Shown: positions 42,364 through 49,759 of the stretch, one piece after another
Layout of the letters: the number at the start of each line of letters is the position of its first letter
Numbering within the stretch: position 1 is the first letter of the stretch
Origin: Methanoculleus sp. 7T
GTDB taxonomy: Archaea > Halobacteriota > Methanomicrobia > Methanomicrobiales > Methanoculleaceae
Assembly: GCF_023195915.1 (NCBI RefSeq)
Contig: NZ_JALPRP010000001.1
Coordinates: 1,054,001-1,118,000, forward strand
Direction of reading: 5' to 3'
Length of the DNA stretch: 64,000 nucleotides
Position numbers and translations under genes: made by a program
Notes under the pieces: generated by a model
Seen by the model: the letters and a program-made list of their open reading frames with translations, nothing else
Database searches by the model: none
Told to the model about the DNA's origin: nothing

Positions 42364-43511
42364 GTCGTATACTTCCCGTTGATCTCTACGTACTTCTCGG
42401 TGAGGTCGCATCCCCACGCCGTCGCCTTTCCGTCGCCTGCGGCAAGGTCGAGGTCGAAGGCGACGGTATCGCCGTGCATCGCAATCTTCGCCTTCGCAAG
42501 GTCGGCGACGATCTCGCCGCGGAGGACGAGCGGCGTCCGCCTAGCCCCCTCTCCCACCCAGAGAGAGACCGCGTAGGGGTCGAACTCGGCGCCCGACCTC
42601 CCCGCCGCCGCGACAACCCGGCCCCAGTTCGGGTCCTCCCCGTAGATGGCGGTCTTGACGAGCGGGGACGCGACGACCGTCCGAGCCACGAGGGCGGCTT
42701 CGTCCTCGTCGGCGGCGCCGCGGACCGTGACCTCGAGGAGTTTCGTCGCCCCCTCGCCGTCGCGGGCGATCTGGACTGCGAGGTTGCGGCAGACTGCCTC
42801 GATCGCGTTTGCGAGTTCGGCGCGGTCCACCCGGCCTGCCGCGCCGGTTGCGGTGCAGAGGGCCACGTCGTTCGTGCTCGTATCCCCATCGACCACGACC
42901 CGGTTGAAGGACCGCCGGGCCGCCTGGCGGAGGATGTCGTGCAGGACCGGGGCCTCGACCTCGGCGTCGGTGTAGAGGAACGCAAGCATCGTCCCCATGT
43001 TGGGCGCGATCATCCCGCTCCCTTTGGTGATCCCGCCGACCGAGAACGACCCCGTCTCGACGAGAGCGTGTTTTGGGAAGGTATCGGTCGTCATGATCGC
43101 CCGGGCCGCCGCGGCCTCGGCGTCGCCGTTCCGGGCGAGGAGCGGCGCGACCCGCTCGCACTGGTCCCGGATAAGCGGGAGGTCGAGGTAGCGCCCGATC
43201 ACCCCGGTGCTCGCGACACCGACCGTCTCAGGCTCAAGCCCGAGGACGCCGCCCGCGACGGCGCACATCTCCTCAGCGTCGCGGATTCCCCGCTCGCCGG
43301 TGTAGGCGTTCGCGCACCCGCTATTCACGACGACGGCATCGAGCCTTCCTTTGCGCATCCGGTCCATCATCACCTCGACCGGGGCCGCCCGCATCTTGTT
43401 CGAGGTGAAGACCCCGGCCGCGGTCCCGCTCGCCCGGATCAGGGCAAGCCCGAACTTCCCTTCCTTGATTCCCCAGGCACTGACGCCTTCCACTGCACAG
43501 ATACTCTTCAT
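42360..43511 (-). CDS. argJ: glutamate N-acetyltransferase / ornithine acetyltransferase
   Basis: 383 residues. [19 protein letters not shown] at the start, [16 protein letters not shown] forming the oxyanion region, and the self-cleavage site [17 protein letters not shown], where the Thr after Gly becomes the nucleophile (most relatives have Ala-Thr here). [11 protein letters not shown] and [15 protein letters not shown] are further hallmarks. It recycles the acetyl group from N-acetylornithine to glutamate. No separate argA-like gene is seen here, so it may supply both activities. Overlaps argB and the CBS gene. Confidence 0.95.
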   Translation of the reverse strand: MKSICAVEGVSAWGIKEGKFGLALIRASGTAAGVFTSNKMRAAPVEVMMDRMRKGRLDAVVVNSGCANAYTGERGIRDAEEMCAVAGGVLGLEPETVGVASTGVIGRYLDLPLIRDQCERVAPLLARNGDAEAAAARAIMTTDTFPKHALVETGSFSVGGITKGSGMIAPNMGTMLAFLYTDAEVEAPVLHDILRQAARRSFNRVVVDGDTSTNDVALCTATGAAGRVDRAELANAIEAVCRNLAVQIARDGEGATKLLEVTVRGAADEDEAALVARTVVASPLVKTAIYGEDPNWGRVVAAAGRSGAEFDPYAVSLWVGEGARRTPLVLRGEIVADLAKAKIAMHGDTVAFDLDLAAGDGKATAWGCDLTEKYVEINGKYTT

Positions 43512-43993
43512 GCTTCTTCCTCCTCGGAGGACGCCCCGATGCCCCGGACGATATCGGCCCTGGTGACGATCCCGACCAGCTTTCCGTTGCGGATCACCGG
43601 GAGGCGTGCAATCCCCTCACGGAGCATCAGGGATGCCGCATCGGTGAGATCCGACTCCTCGTCGATCGTGTAGACCGGGCTGCTCATCACCCTTCGGACC
43701 TCCATATCCCCGATATCGGTGAGCGCCCGCTTTGTCTTCTCCCAGTTGATGAACTCCCTGACCGGGACCTCGATCACCTCAAGCGGCGACGGGAGCCAGA
43801 GGTCGCTTGAGAGGTCGCCGGTATCGAGGAGCGAGAGGATATCGGTCTCGGTGACGATTCCCGCCACCCGGTCGCCCTCCATGACGGGAAGCCCGCCGAT
43901 ATGGTACTTCCGGAGCAGCCCCGCCGCTTCGCGGACCGGCGAGTCGACCCGGACGGTCACGGGGTCCGGGGTCATAACGTCCTTGATCAGCAC
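43508..43993 (-). CDS. two-CBS-domain protein inside the arginine operon
   Basis: 161 residues from GTG 43993, chosen for the ribosome site GAGGTG six bases upstream; the frame is open to 44047 but overlaps argC. CBS domain one: IKDVMTPDPVTVRVDSPVRE to VAGIVTETDILSLL. CBS domain two: VRRVMSSPVYTIDEESDLTD to VGIVTRADIVRGIG. Paired CBS domains bind adenine nucleotides or SAM. Overlaps on both sides (argC, argJ) show it is part of the operon, so it probably adjusts arginine synthesis to energy state; that role is inferred. Confidence 0.85.
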   Translation of the reverse strand: MLIKDVMTPDPVTVRVDSPVREAAGLLRKYHIGGLPVMEGDRVAGIVTETDILSLLDTGDLSSDLWLPSPLEVIEVPVREFINWEKTKRALTDIGDMEVRRVMSSPVYTIDEESDLTDAASLMLREGIARLPVIRNGKLVGIVTRADIVRGIGASSEEEEA

Positions 43994-44003
43994 CGCCGCC
44001 ACC

Positions 44004-44990
44004 TCACGGGAGCATGCCGGCGAGGCGGAGACCGTCGTCTTCCGCAAACCCGCACATCAGGTTCATGTTCTGGATGGCCTGGCCGCTCGCACCCTTGACC
44101 AGGTTGTCGATCGCCGAGACCGCGACGACGCGGTCGCCCTCGCTCTCCACCGCCACGTCGCAGAAGTTCGTCCCCCGCACGGCGGCAAGGGTCGGTTTCT
44201 GATAGCGGACGAAGAACTCGCCCTCGTAGAACTTCCGGTAGAGCGCCTCAACCTCGGCCTGCTCCATCGGCTCGCGGAGGAGGATGTGGGCCGTCGTGAG
44301 GATCCCCCGGTTCACCGGGAGGAGGTGCGGCGTGAAGTAGCACCGGGCGTCAGAGCCGAGTCTGGCGACCTCCTGCTTCATCTCGGCAAGGTGGCGGTGG
44401 GTCGTCCACTTGTAGGCGCTGAAGTTGTCGCCGACGTTCGCGTAGTGGGTGGTCGCGGAGGGGGAGTTCCCGGCCCCGGAGACCCCGGTCTTCGAGTCGT
44501 AGATGATCGTGTGGGCGAGTTTTGCGAGCGGAGCCGCCGCGAGCGTCGCTCCGGTCGGGAAGCACCCCGGGTTCGCGACGAATGAGGCGCCCTTGACCTC
44601 GTCGCGGTGGAGTTCGGTCAGGCCGTAGGGGGCCTTGAAGTAGGCCTCATGGGTCACACCGTAGGTCTTCTCGTAGACGTCCTTTGCGAGCCGGTAGTCG
44701 GCGGAGAGGTCGACGGTCTTGATCCCCCGCTCCACGAGCGTCCCGGCGACCTTCATCGCCGCGGTGTGCGGTACGGCGAGGAAGGCAAAGTCGGCGTCGA
44801 TATCGCCGGCTTCGATGTTCCGGAATGCAAGATCGGTCAGTCCCCGGAGGTGGGGGTGAACCGAGGCGACGGGGGTGCCGTCCAGTTTCCGGGATGTCGC
44901 AGCGACGACATCTGCGGACGAGTGGTTCAGCAGGAGCCGCATTAACTCGCCGCCGGTGTATCCGGATGCACCGATAATCGCAATTTCCAT
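44004..44990 (-). CDS. argC: N-acetyl-gamma-glutamyl-phosphate reductase
   Basis: 328 residues: NADP loop [18 protein letters not shown], the active-site cysteine in [34 protein letters not shown], and the histidine region [17 protein letters not shown]. It reduces acetylglutamyl phosphate to the semialdehyde. It is the first gene of the argC-CBS-argJ-argB run. A TATA-like stretch and the short inverted repeat AAAGA/TCTTT lie just upstream of the ATG. Confidence 0.95.
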   Translation of the reverse strand: MEIAIIGASGYTGGELMRLLLNHSSADVVAATSRKLDGTPVASVHPHLRGLTDLAFRNIEAGDIDADFAFLAVPHTAAMKVAGTLVERGIKTVDLSADYRLAKDVYEKTYGVTHEAYFKAPYGLTELHRDEVKGASFVANPGCFPTGATLAAAPLAKLAHTIIYDSKTGVSGAGNSPSATTHYANVGDNFSAYKWTTHRHLAEMKQEVARLGSDARCYFTPHLLPVNRGILTTAHILLREPMEQAEVEALYRKFYEGEFFVRYQKPTLAAVRGTNFCDVAVESEGDRVVAVSAIDNLVKGASGQAIQNMNLMCGFAEDDGLRLAGMLP

Positions 44991-45016
44991 AAGAAAGATG
45001 TGTCTTTTACAGAATC

Positions 45017-45922
45017 TTAAGGCTTTGTGGTGTATCGCTCGTAGAGCCGGGCCGCCATCGACTCGATCTCGTCCCGGCCCTCGAGCCCTTCGAGGAGATC
45101 CTGCGGCAACGCGGATTTTCCGTAGACCGCGCCTGCGTAGGCGCCGCAGATGAGCGCGATGGTATCGGTGTTCCCCCCGACGTGCGCAGCGGTGTTGAGG
45201 AGGGTTGCGACATCTCTGATGCGATAGATCAGGAAGAACGCGAGCGGGACGGTCTGGTAGACGGTGACGTCGTTCCCGATCACCGACAATGCGCTCTCAA
45301 GGCTGATCCCCTCGTTTGCGAGGCGGACGGCGGCGCGGATCTTGCTGCCGAGGACGACGTCTTCGAGCCCCGCATGCTTCTCGGCGAGCGTAAGGGCATC
45401 GGAACGGCCGCGGACGGCGTAGTGGACGAGCATCGCGACGGTGACCGCACCGGCATGCGCCGCCGGGTGGGTATGGGTGACGCTGCAGGCCTGGACCACC
45501 CGTTCGGTCACATCGATCGGGTCGGCGTAGGCAAGTGCGAACGGGATGGAGATGCTGATACAACCGGCGGTGTTGGAGGCAACACCGCCCGGTTTCTCGC
45601 CGGAGAGGAGGAGGTGCCGGCATGCGGCATCCACGGCACCGTCTGGGAACCGGAGGTCCTCGTTCATGTACATACGGGCAAGGGCGGCCGCATACCCCTG
45701 CTCCGAGTAAGTGCCGTCGACGAGCAGCCCGGCGACGAGGAGCATCATCTGGGTGTCGTCGGTGAACTGCCCGGGTTTCAACCCCGCGTTCGGGTGCCCC
45801 CGCCACGCCCGGCGGTATCCCTCGTGGAGACGCTGGAAGTCGGGCGGGGTGCTCTCCCGCGCCATACCGAGCGCGTCTCCGATGGCGGCCCCGAGAAGAC
45901 AGCCCTTGAACTGATCGAGCAT
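45017..45922 (-). CDS. ADP-ribosylglycohydrolase family protein
   Basis: 301 residues from ATG 45922 (a TTG one codon earlier is possible). All magnesium-site motifs of the DraG/ARH group are seen: [48 protein letters not shown] and [20 protein letters not shown]. These enzymes remove ADP-ribose from proteins or nucleic acids. There is no ADP-ribosyltransferase beside it, so it is not an obvious DraT/DraG nitrogenase pair. A TATA-like CCCTTAAGTT is about 29 bases upstream, suggesting a leaderless message. Confidence 0.9.
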   Translation of the reverse strand: MLDQFKGCLLGAAIGDALGMARESTPPDFQRLHEGYRRAWRGHPNAGLKPGQFTDDTQMMLLVAGLLVDGTYSEQGYAAALARMYMNEDLRFPDGAVDAACRHLLLSGEKPGGVASNTAGCISISIPFALAYADPIDVTERVVQACSVTHTHPAAHAGAVTVAMLVHYAVRGRSDALTLAEKHAGLEDVVLGSKIRAAVRLANEGISLESALSVIGNDVTVYQTVPLAFFLIYRIRDVATLLNTAAHVGGNTDTIALICGAYAGAVYGKSALPQDLLEGLEGRDEIESMAARLYERYTTKP

Positions 45923-46133
45923 CAAATAGTATCTCTCTTAAGATTCAACTTAAGGGTTGTTATTCGACAATGGAGACGCCCAAAGCCCCCGCCGGTGTCC
46001 CGGGTGCGACAGGTGGGGGCGAGGGCGGTTAACGCTCAGGTGAGGTATTCCTTCATCACGAAAAGCAGGCGCGCATCCGCGTTCAACCCCCGCGCGAACT
46101 GCTTTCGCTCGTCACCGAAACCCGTGAGTACGG

Positions 46134-46316
46134 TCACAGCCGCCTCCCGATCCGGATTGCGAGCACCCCCCAGGAGAGCGCCATGACCGCAGAGAGAGCA
46201 CCGAAACCCGGCGCGGCGACAGCCGGGTCGTCCGGAACCGCCACGAAGATGCCGTCTCCATCGCTCACTGCGATTACTCGCCCGTCGGGCTCCGGCAACG
46301 ACAAGAACCGTCTCAA
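46134..46316 (-). pseudogene. orphan PGF-CTERM tail
   Basis: The frame, open from TTG 46316, ends in DPAVAAPGFGALSAVMALSW then GVLAIRIGRRL. That is a full PGF-CTERM sorting signal (PGF, one hydrophobic helix, basic end) used by archaeosortase-processed surface proteins. Before it there are only about 30 residues, with no signal peptide. It is probably the tail of a lost surface protein, though a TTGA overlap with the lipoprotein stop makes a tiny coupled gene conceivable. Confidence 0.4.
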
Positions 46317-46906
46317 TCATCGTTCAGCCCTTCAGTATCGATGATCGCATACGACGGGTAGAGGTAGAAGATCGTTGTCTTGTTGTAGATCATAACTGCT
46401 CTGTCGTTTTTGCGGTCAAATACCCCGTACATCACTGAGGAGTCCTCATCAAACCATTTCCACTTGTAGTAATCCTCGGGGGGAGAGTCAGAGGGGCGAG
46501 CCCGCAGCTTGGCTCCTGAATGCCCTTCAAGCGTCCGGTTCGCCGTTTCATCGACCTCGATAAAGTACGACAAACCTTCTTTTTCGAATTCCACATCGGT
46601 GTATCTCCGGTTCGGGCTGTCTCTGTCCACCGCCCCGGAGACCGAGGTGATCTTCCAGCCGTTCTCAAGCAGGATCCCGGTTCGCTGGTCGGCGAGGAGG
46701 GTCTCAATCACCCCTGTGACGTTGGCAGTGGAATTTCTTACGGGGAGCTCCGAGATATTAAGAGGAGTTGAGATATTTCCCCTCTCATAGTAGAGGAACG
46801 GGGCGAGTGTGGTGTTTTCCGTTGGGTTGATCTCCTGAGAGTCGATACACCCGGACACGAACACCAAGGACATAAGCGTAAAAAGGAGAATGGAGATCAA
46901 TCTCAT
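46313..46906 (-). CDS. hypothetical lipoprotein (promoter P1)
   Basis: 197 residues with an N-terminal hydrophobic stretch and lipobox-like VFVSGCID, so lipid-anchored outside the cell. Several N-x-S/T sites (NST, NVT, NKT) fit AglB glycosylation. I do not recognise the rest (WKITSVSGAVDRDSPNRRYT then DVEFEKEGLSYFIEV; DEDSSVMYGVFDRKNDRAVM). The start has the strong ribosome site GGAGGTGAC. It has a roughly 265-base leader from promoter P1 that contains a stable hairpin and a 33-codon open frame overlapping the start codon. Confidence 0.7.
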   Translation of the reverse strand: MRLISILLFTLMSLVFVSGCIDSQEINPTENTTLAPFLYYERGNISTPLNISELPVRNSTANVTGVIETLLADQRTGILLENGWKITSVSGAVDRDSPNRRYTDVEFEKEGLSYFIEVDETANRTLEGHSGAKLRARPSDSPPEDYYKWKWFDEDSSVMYGVFDRKNDRAVMIYNKTTIFYLYPSYAIIDTEGLNDD

Positions 46907-47004
46907 CCCGTCACCTCCGTCAGTTGTAGGTATGGAGCCGCACCCGTGACGGGTTCAGGATGATCTCGTAGGAGCATGGGAAATGCATGCATTCCGTTTT
47001 TCAT
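46903..47004 (-). CDS. possible 33-residue leader peptide
   Basis: ATG 47004 follows the ribosome-like GAGGT by seven bases and reads MKNGMHAFPMLLRDHPEPVT then GAAPYLQLTEVTG. Its TGA overlaps the ATG of the lipoprotein gene, so ribosomes could pass directly to it. No similarity is recognised. It may be a leader peptide that tunes the downstream gene, or chance. Confidence 0.3.
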   Translation of the reverse strand: MKNGMHAFPMLLRDHPEPVTGAAPYLQLTEVTG

Positions 47005-47094
47005 GGAGTCTACCTCTGTGTATTTAGAGGCCAGAGGCAGACGGGAGCATACATTCAATTACGGGGAATGCGTGCATCCCATTGCCTCCGGGCA

Positions 47095-47145
47095 TGCGGA
47101 GTGCGCCATCCGGGGCGTCAGACCTGGGGATGGGCGCCCTCCGCA
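47095..47145 (-). ncRNA. stable leader hairpin upstream of the lipoprotein gene
   Basis: TGCGGAG pairs with CTCCGCA at the base, then GCGCC(C)ATCC pairs with GGATGGCGC, leaving a loop of about 16 bases. It lies in the predicted 5' leader of the P1 gene. A cis-acting RNA element is inferred from the stem only. Confidence 0.35.
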
Positions 47146-47194
47146 CATTGCGGAATACTGTTTTTGGTTTCCACGCGTGAAAAGTCAACGTACT

Positions 47195-47235
47195 TCCATA
47201 TACATTTTCTGTGCTGCGCGTCTACGTATCGGGTC
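47195..47235 (-). promoter_or_regulatory. shared-type promoter P1
   Basis: On the minus strand: box ATACGTA (first base 47229), exactly 17 bases to ACAGAAAA (first base 47212), then TGTATATGG (TATA). The A-rich ACAGAAAA stands where the archaeal BRE lies. It drives the lipoprotein gene at 46906. The sequence after the TATA box (GTTGACTTTTCACGCGTGG) is nearly the same as after P2. Confidence 0.65.
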
Positions 47236-47376
47236 CACCAGATTGCCTTTAAACCCGAATGGGACCGCAAAGGGCTAGAAACGAGTGCCGCGCCGGACGA
47301 CGAGAGGGCTTACACGGCGGCGAGAGCAGGTAGCCGGGTTGTTGAACAACAAAAAGAGGGCATCCGTAATTCTGGC

Positions 47377-48234
47377 CTATCTCCGCCTCCGGTACAGGAC
47401 AAAACCCACCCCGGCACCAAGAACCGCGAAGGCCGCTCCAAACCCCGGCGTCGTCCGGATCGACTGCCCGGGTGCCGGGTCCGAGGGGACCTGCATGACG
47501 TCCGTCTTCTGACCGGCCTGAACGGTAACCTCCCAGACGATCCGGTCATTGCCGTAGACTTTCAGCACGATCTTCTCGACGCGGGCGTCCGGGGACTGTC
47601 CGGAGAGGGCCTGCGCCTCCGCTTCGGCTCTCCCGACCGTGAGGTTCTCTTCCGAGACGTACGTCGTAGAGACGATCTCCCCTCCCGAGAGGTCGACGAT
47701 ATACTCCGTGAACATGCCAGTATCGTTGATGAAATAGACTTGTGTCCGCGAAGGTTTGGCCGTAGCCTCTTCATAGCGGTTCGGGGATTGATTCTCGACA
47801 TACGACCGCAACCCTCCGTCGCTGCTGAGCGCCGGGTACTTCGCAAAGATCTCCGGGAACCGGAGCTCCGCGGCCAGGGGCATCGACTCGTCGCAGCCGA
47901 TGATCCAGATGTTGCCGATAGACGGTTCGCCGCCGTGTTCGTCGGCACCAATCTTGTTTAAGTAGACGAGCTGTTCTTCGCAGGCGTTCGCCGGCACGAC
48001 GTACACGTACTTGTGGGTGTGGTTATAAGCACCCTCATGCCACCAGATCTCCCCATGTTCGGCTATGAACGCGGTGATCGTCTCGTTGGTCTTCGCGTTC
48101 GGGTGAACCCCGAACAGAATCCAGGTTTGGTTTCCCTGGCCGGGGAGAGGGGTCACTACCGCACCTACAGGGGCGCTGCAGACGAGCACCGCAACGGTGA
48201 GCCCGAGTACCAGAAGGACACTATGTTTCGACAT
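47377..48234 (-). CDS. PGF-CTERM surface protein (promoter P2)
   Basis: 285 residues with a signal peptide (MSKHSVLLVLGLTVAVLVCS, cut near APVGA), a long exported part with N-glycosylation sequons (NQT, NET, NHT, NQS, NDT, NLT), and the C-terminal sorting signal TTPGFGAAFAVLGAGVG then FVLYRRRR. The last third before the tail (EIVSTTYVSEENLTVGRAEA, VWEVTVQAGQ) resembles a PepSY-like fold. The middle (WILFGVHPNAKTNETITAF, NIWIIGCDESMPLA) is unrecognised. It should be cleaved by archaeosortase and linked to the lipid membrane. Confidence 0.75.
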   Translation of the reverse strand: MSKHSVLLVLGLTVAVLVCSAPVGAVVTPLPGQGNQTWILFGVHPNAKTNETITAFIAEHGEIWWHEGAYNHTHKYVYVVPANACEEQLVYLNKIGADEHGGEPSIGNIWIIGCDESMPLAAELRFPEIFAKYPALSSDGGLRSYVENQSPNRYEEATAKPSRTQVYFINDTGMFTEYIVDLSGGEIVSTTYVSEENLTVGRAEAEAQALSGQSPDARVEKIVLKVYGNDRIVWEVTVQAGQKTDVMQVPSDPAPGQSIRTTPGFGAAFAVLGAGVGFVLYRRRR

Positions 48235-48540
48235 AAAAATGGGTTAGTTATACCTCGGAACCTCTCCGAGGAGAATCTGTGTTCTGAAATCATCGTACCT
48301 GAAAATGCCGTCGCCGGTCGGGTCGTTCGGATCCTGGGTGAAGGCAGTATGTAGGTTTCAGTATCCACGCGTGAGAAGTCAACGCTCTTCCATATACCTT
48401 TTCTGTGGCACGCATCTACACGTTAGGTCTTTTTGATCGGTCCCACACCAAAAAGAGCCACCAGCGGGCCCGGAACCGGGGCCGCGCCGGGCGGTAGAGA
48501 ACGGATCCCCACCCCGGCAGGCCCACGGCCGCTCTGGTCA
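48235..48540. other. leader of the P2 gene with a coding-like relic
   Basis: On the minus strand at about 48246-48345 one frame reads TQDPNDPTGDGIFRYDDFRT then QILLGEVPRYN before a stop. DPNDPTGDG resembles the calcium loop of dockerin-like repeats found at the ends of archaeal surface proteins. It has no start codon. The hairpin CCTCGGA/TCCGAGG (near 48257-48275) lies within it. To the right are promoter P2 and the 3' flank of the 48541 gene. Confidence 0.35.
48390..48427 (-). promoter_or_regulatory. shared-type promoter P2
   Basis: Minus strand: box ACGTGTA (first base 48423), 17 bases to ACAGAAAA (48406), then GGTATATGG. It drives the PGF-CTERM gene at 48234 with a leader of about 130 bases. 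Confidence 0.7.
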
Positions 48541-49020
48541 TCACTTGCCGATCGATGCGGCGACCTTCGTTATCTCACCTGCAGGAAGCCTCCCTGTCAT
48601 GCAGAAGGGGGCATCGTTCCAGTTCCACCGGAGCAGCCAGAGAGAGCCTTCCGAGGGGTCGTCACCCTCGTAGACCAACCGGCCCTCGATGCCGTTGCCC
48701 TGGACGATCCGTTTCTCGTTCCCGGCAACCGTCGGGCCGGGGCACGGGGCGTCCGGGGACGAGAGCCGCGTTACCAGGAGGTCGCCGGCGGTGCTGTTAT
48801 AGGTAAGTGTGACGCTGCCGTCGGGAGAGCGGGTGGCGTTTGCAAAGACGTAACCTTCGGGGAGGTATGACGGCGCGGGAATGTCGGAGCCGAAGACCTC
48901 ACGGGCCTCATCGAGCGTACCGGCGTACTCAGGGGTGACCACCGCCGGCTCCGTGCCGATGCATCCGGCAGCGGCAAGGAGGCAGCAGAGCAGGAGAATG
49001 GAAGGGAGAATGTGTTTCAT
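48541..49020 (-). CDS. hypothetical lipoprotein (promoter P3)
   Basis: 159 residues from ATG 49020, ribosome site AGGAG. Signal MKHILPSILLLCCLLAAAGC with the lipobox LAAAGC. The exported part (SDIPAPSYLPEGYVFANATR, SPDGSVTLTYNSTAGDLLV, LRWNWNDAPFCMTGRLP) recalls the DUF4367 type of domain seen in lipoproteins and anti-sigma-like proteins: YLPEGY followed by a beta-sheet and WxxxxxxFxLxG. That likeness is moderate. The frame is open to 49200 but the added residues cover the promoter. Confidence 0.7.
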   Translation of the reverse strand: MKHILPSILLLCCLLAAAGCIGTEPAVVTPEYAGTLDEAREVFGSDIPAPSYLPEGYVFANATRSPDGSVTLTYNSTAGDLLVTRLSSPDAPCPGPTVAGNEKRIVQGNGIEGRLVYEGDDPSEGSLWLLRWNWNDAPFCMTGRLPAGEITKVAASIGK

Positions 49021-49138
49021 GACAGCTCCTCGGTGCGGATGCACGGAGTTTCGCGGCCGACCATGGAGAGAAGAGAGAGGCATGCTCCCCTGCAGGGGGC
49101 CGGCTCCGGCATCCGCACAGTGAGGCTTTCGCCCCGAC

Positions 49139-49176
49139 CCATATACCTTTTCTGTGTCGGGAACATGCATATCGGG
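49139..49176 (-). promoter_or_regulatory. shared-type promoter P3
   Basis: Minus strand: ATATGCA (first base 49172) in the box position, 17 bases to ACAGAAAA (49155), then GGTATATGG. The box is the most degenerate of the seven, while the BRE/TATA part is identical to P2. Confidence 0.6.
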
Positions 49177-49180
49177 CCGG

Positions 49181-49588
49181 TCAGGAGAGGCCGTGCTCAT
49201 GGAAACAGTCGGTGTAGCGCGTGTCCGACCCCCGGATGTGAGTCGCCACCCACTGGCTGAGGAAGTTCATGACCTGAATCGAGAGGCCGAGCCTGCCTTC
49301 CTCGAATCCCTGCGCAAACTCGCTGACCTTCGCGACAAAGGCCTGGTGCTCACGCCGATGCGCGGGAAGGCCGGCATAGCCGAACTTCTGCATGTATTGC
49401 TCCTCGGCCGAGAAATGATACTGTGTGTAGGCGGCAAGGTCCGCAAGCACCTTACCGAGAACATCTTTCCCGCGTTTTGCGAGCATCGCGTCGTGGAGGT
49501 CATTGATAAGCGATACAAGCCGCTGGTGCTGGCCGTCGATTTCTTTGACGCCGACGGAGAGGTCGTCGGACCACTTCATAAATGTCAT
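49181..49588 (-). CDS. bacteriohemerythrin
   Basis: 135 residues from ATG 49588 (49579 is possible). All diiron ligands of hemerythrin are present: VGVKEIDGQHQRLVSLINDL, YTQYHFSAEEQYMQKFGY, LPAHRREHQAFVAKV and FLSQWVATHIRGSDTRYTD. It binds oxygen reversibly and in anaerobes either stores it or delivers it for removal, in keeping with the peroxide-defence genes elsewhere in the window. An inverted repeat GTTCG/CGAAC surrounds the TATA-like segment upstream. Confidence 0.93.
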   Translation of the reverse strand: MTFMKWSDDLSVGVKEIDGQHQRLVSLINDLHDAMLAKRGKDVLGKVLADLAAYTQYHFSAEEQYMQKFGYAGLPAHRREHQAFVAKVSEFAQGFEEGRLGLSIQVMNFLSQWVATHIRGSDTRYTDCFHEHGLS

Positions 49589-49620
49589 GATCTGGGATGG
49601 TGCCTCCCTCCGCATAAATT

Positions 49621-49638
49621 GTTCGCTTTTATACGAAC
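49621..49638 (-). promoter_or_regulatory. inverted repeat around the hemerythrin TATA
   Basis: GTTCG-N8-CGAAC with the TATA-like TATAAAAG between the arms on the minus strand, about 40 bases upstream of the start. A repressor bound here would block TBP. Confidence 0.4.
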
Positions 49639-49759
49639 ATTGTAGGGTGAATACCGATCATCGCTCGCCAAGCCGGTGATCACTTATAACACCGCGGCGA
49701 ACCCTCCAATCAGGACATCGGCCGCGTCCGGGGGGCCGCGCAGCCGGGGAGACGATACC

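Larger units (their letters stand above)
46907..47376. other. long leader and intergenic region of the P1 gene
   Basis: 470 bases. From right to left: the tail of the 47377 gene with a minus-strand CTCTTTTTG terminator-like run near 47350, promoter P1 (47195-47235), a structured leader with a strong hairpin at 47095-47145, and the small open frame at 46903-47004. Nothing else is coding. Confidence 0.5.
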
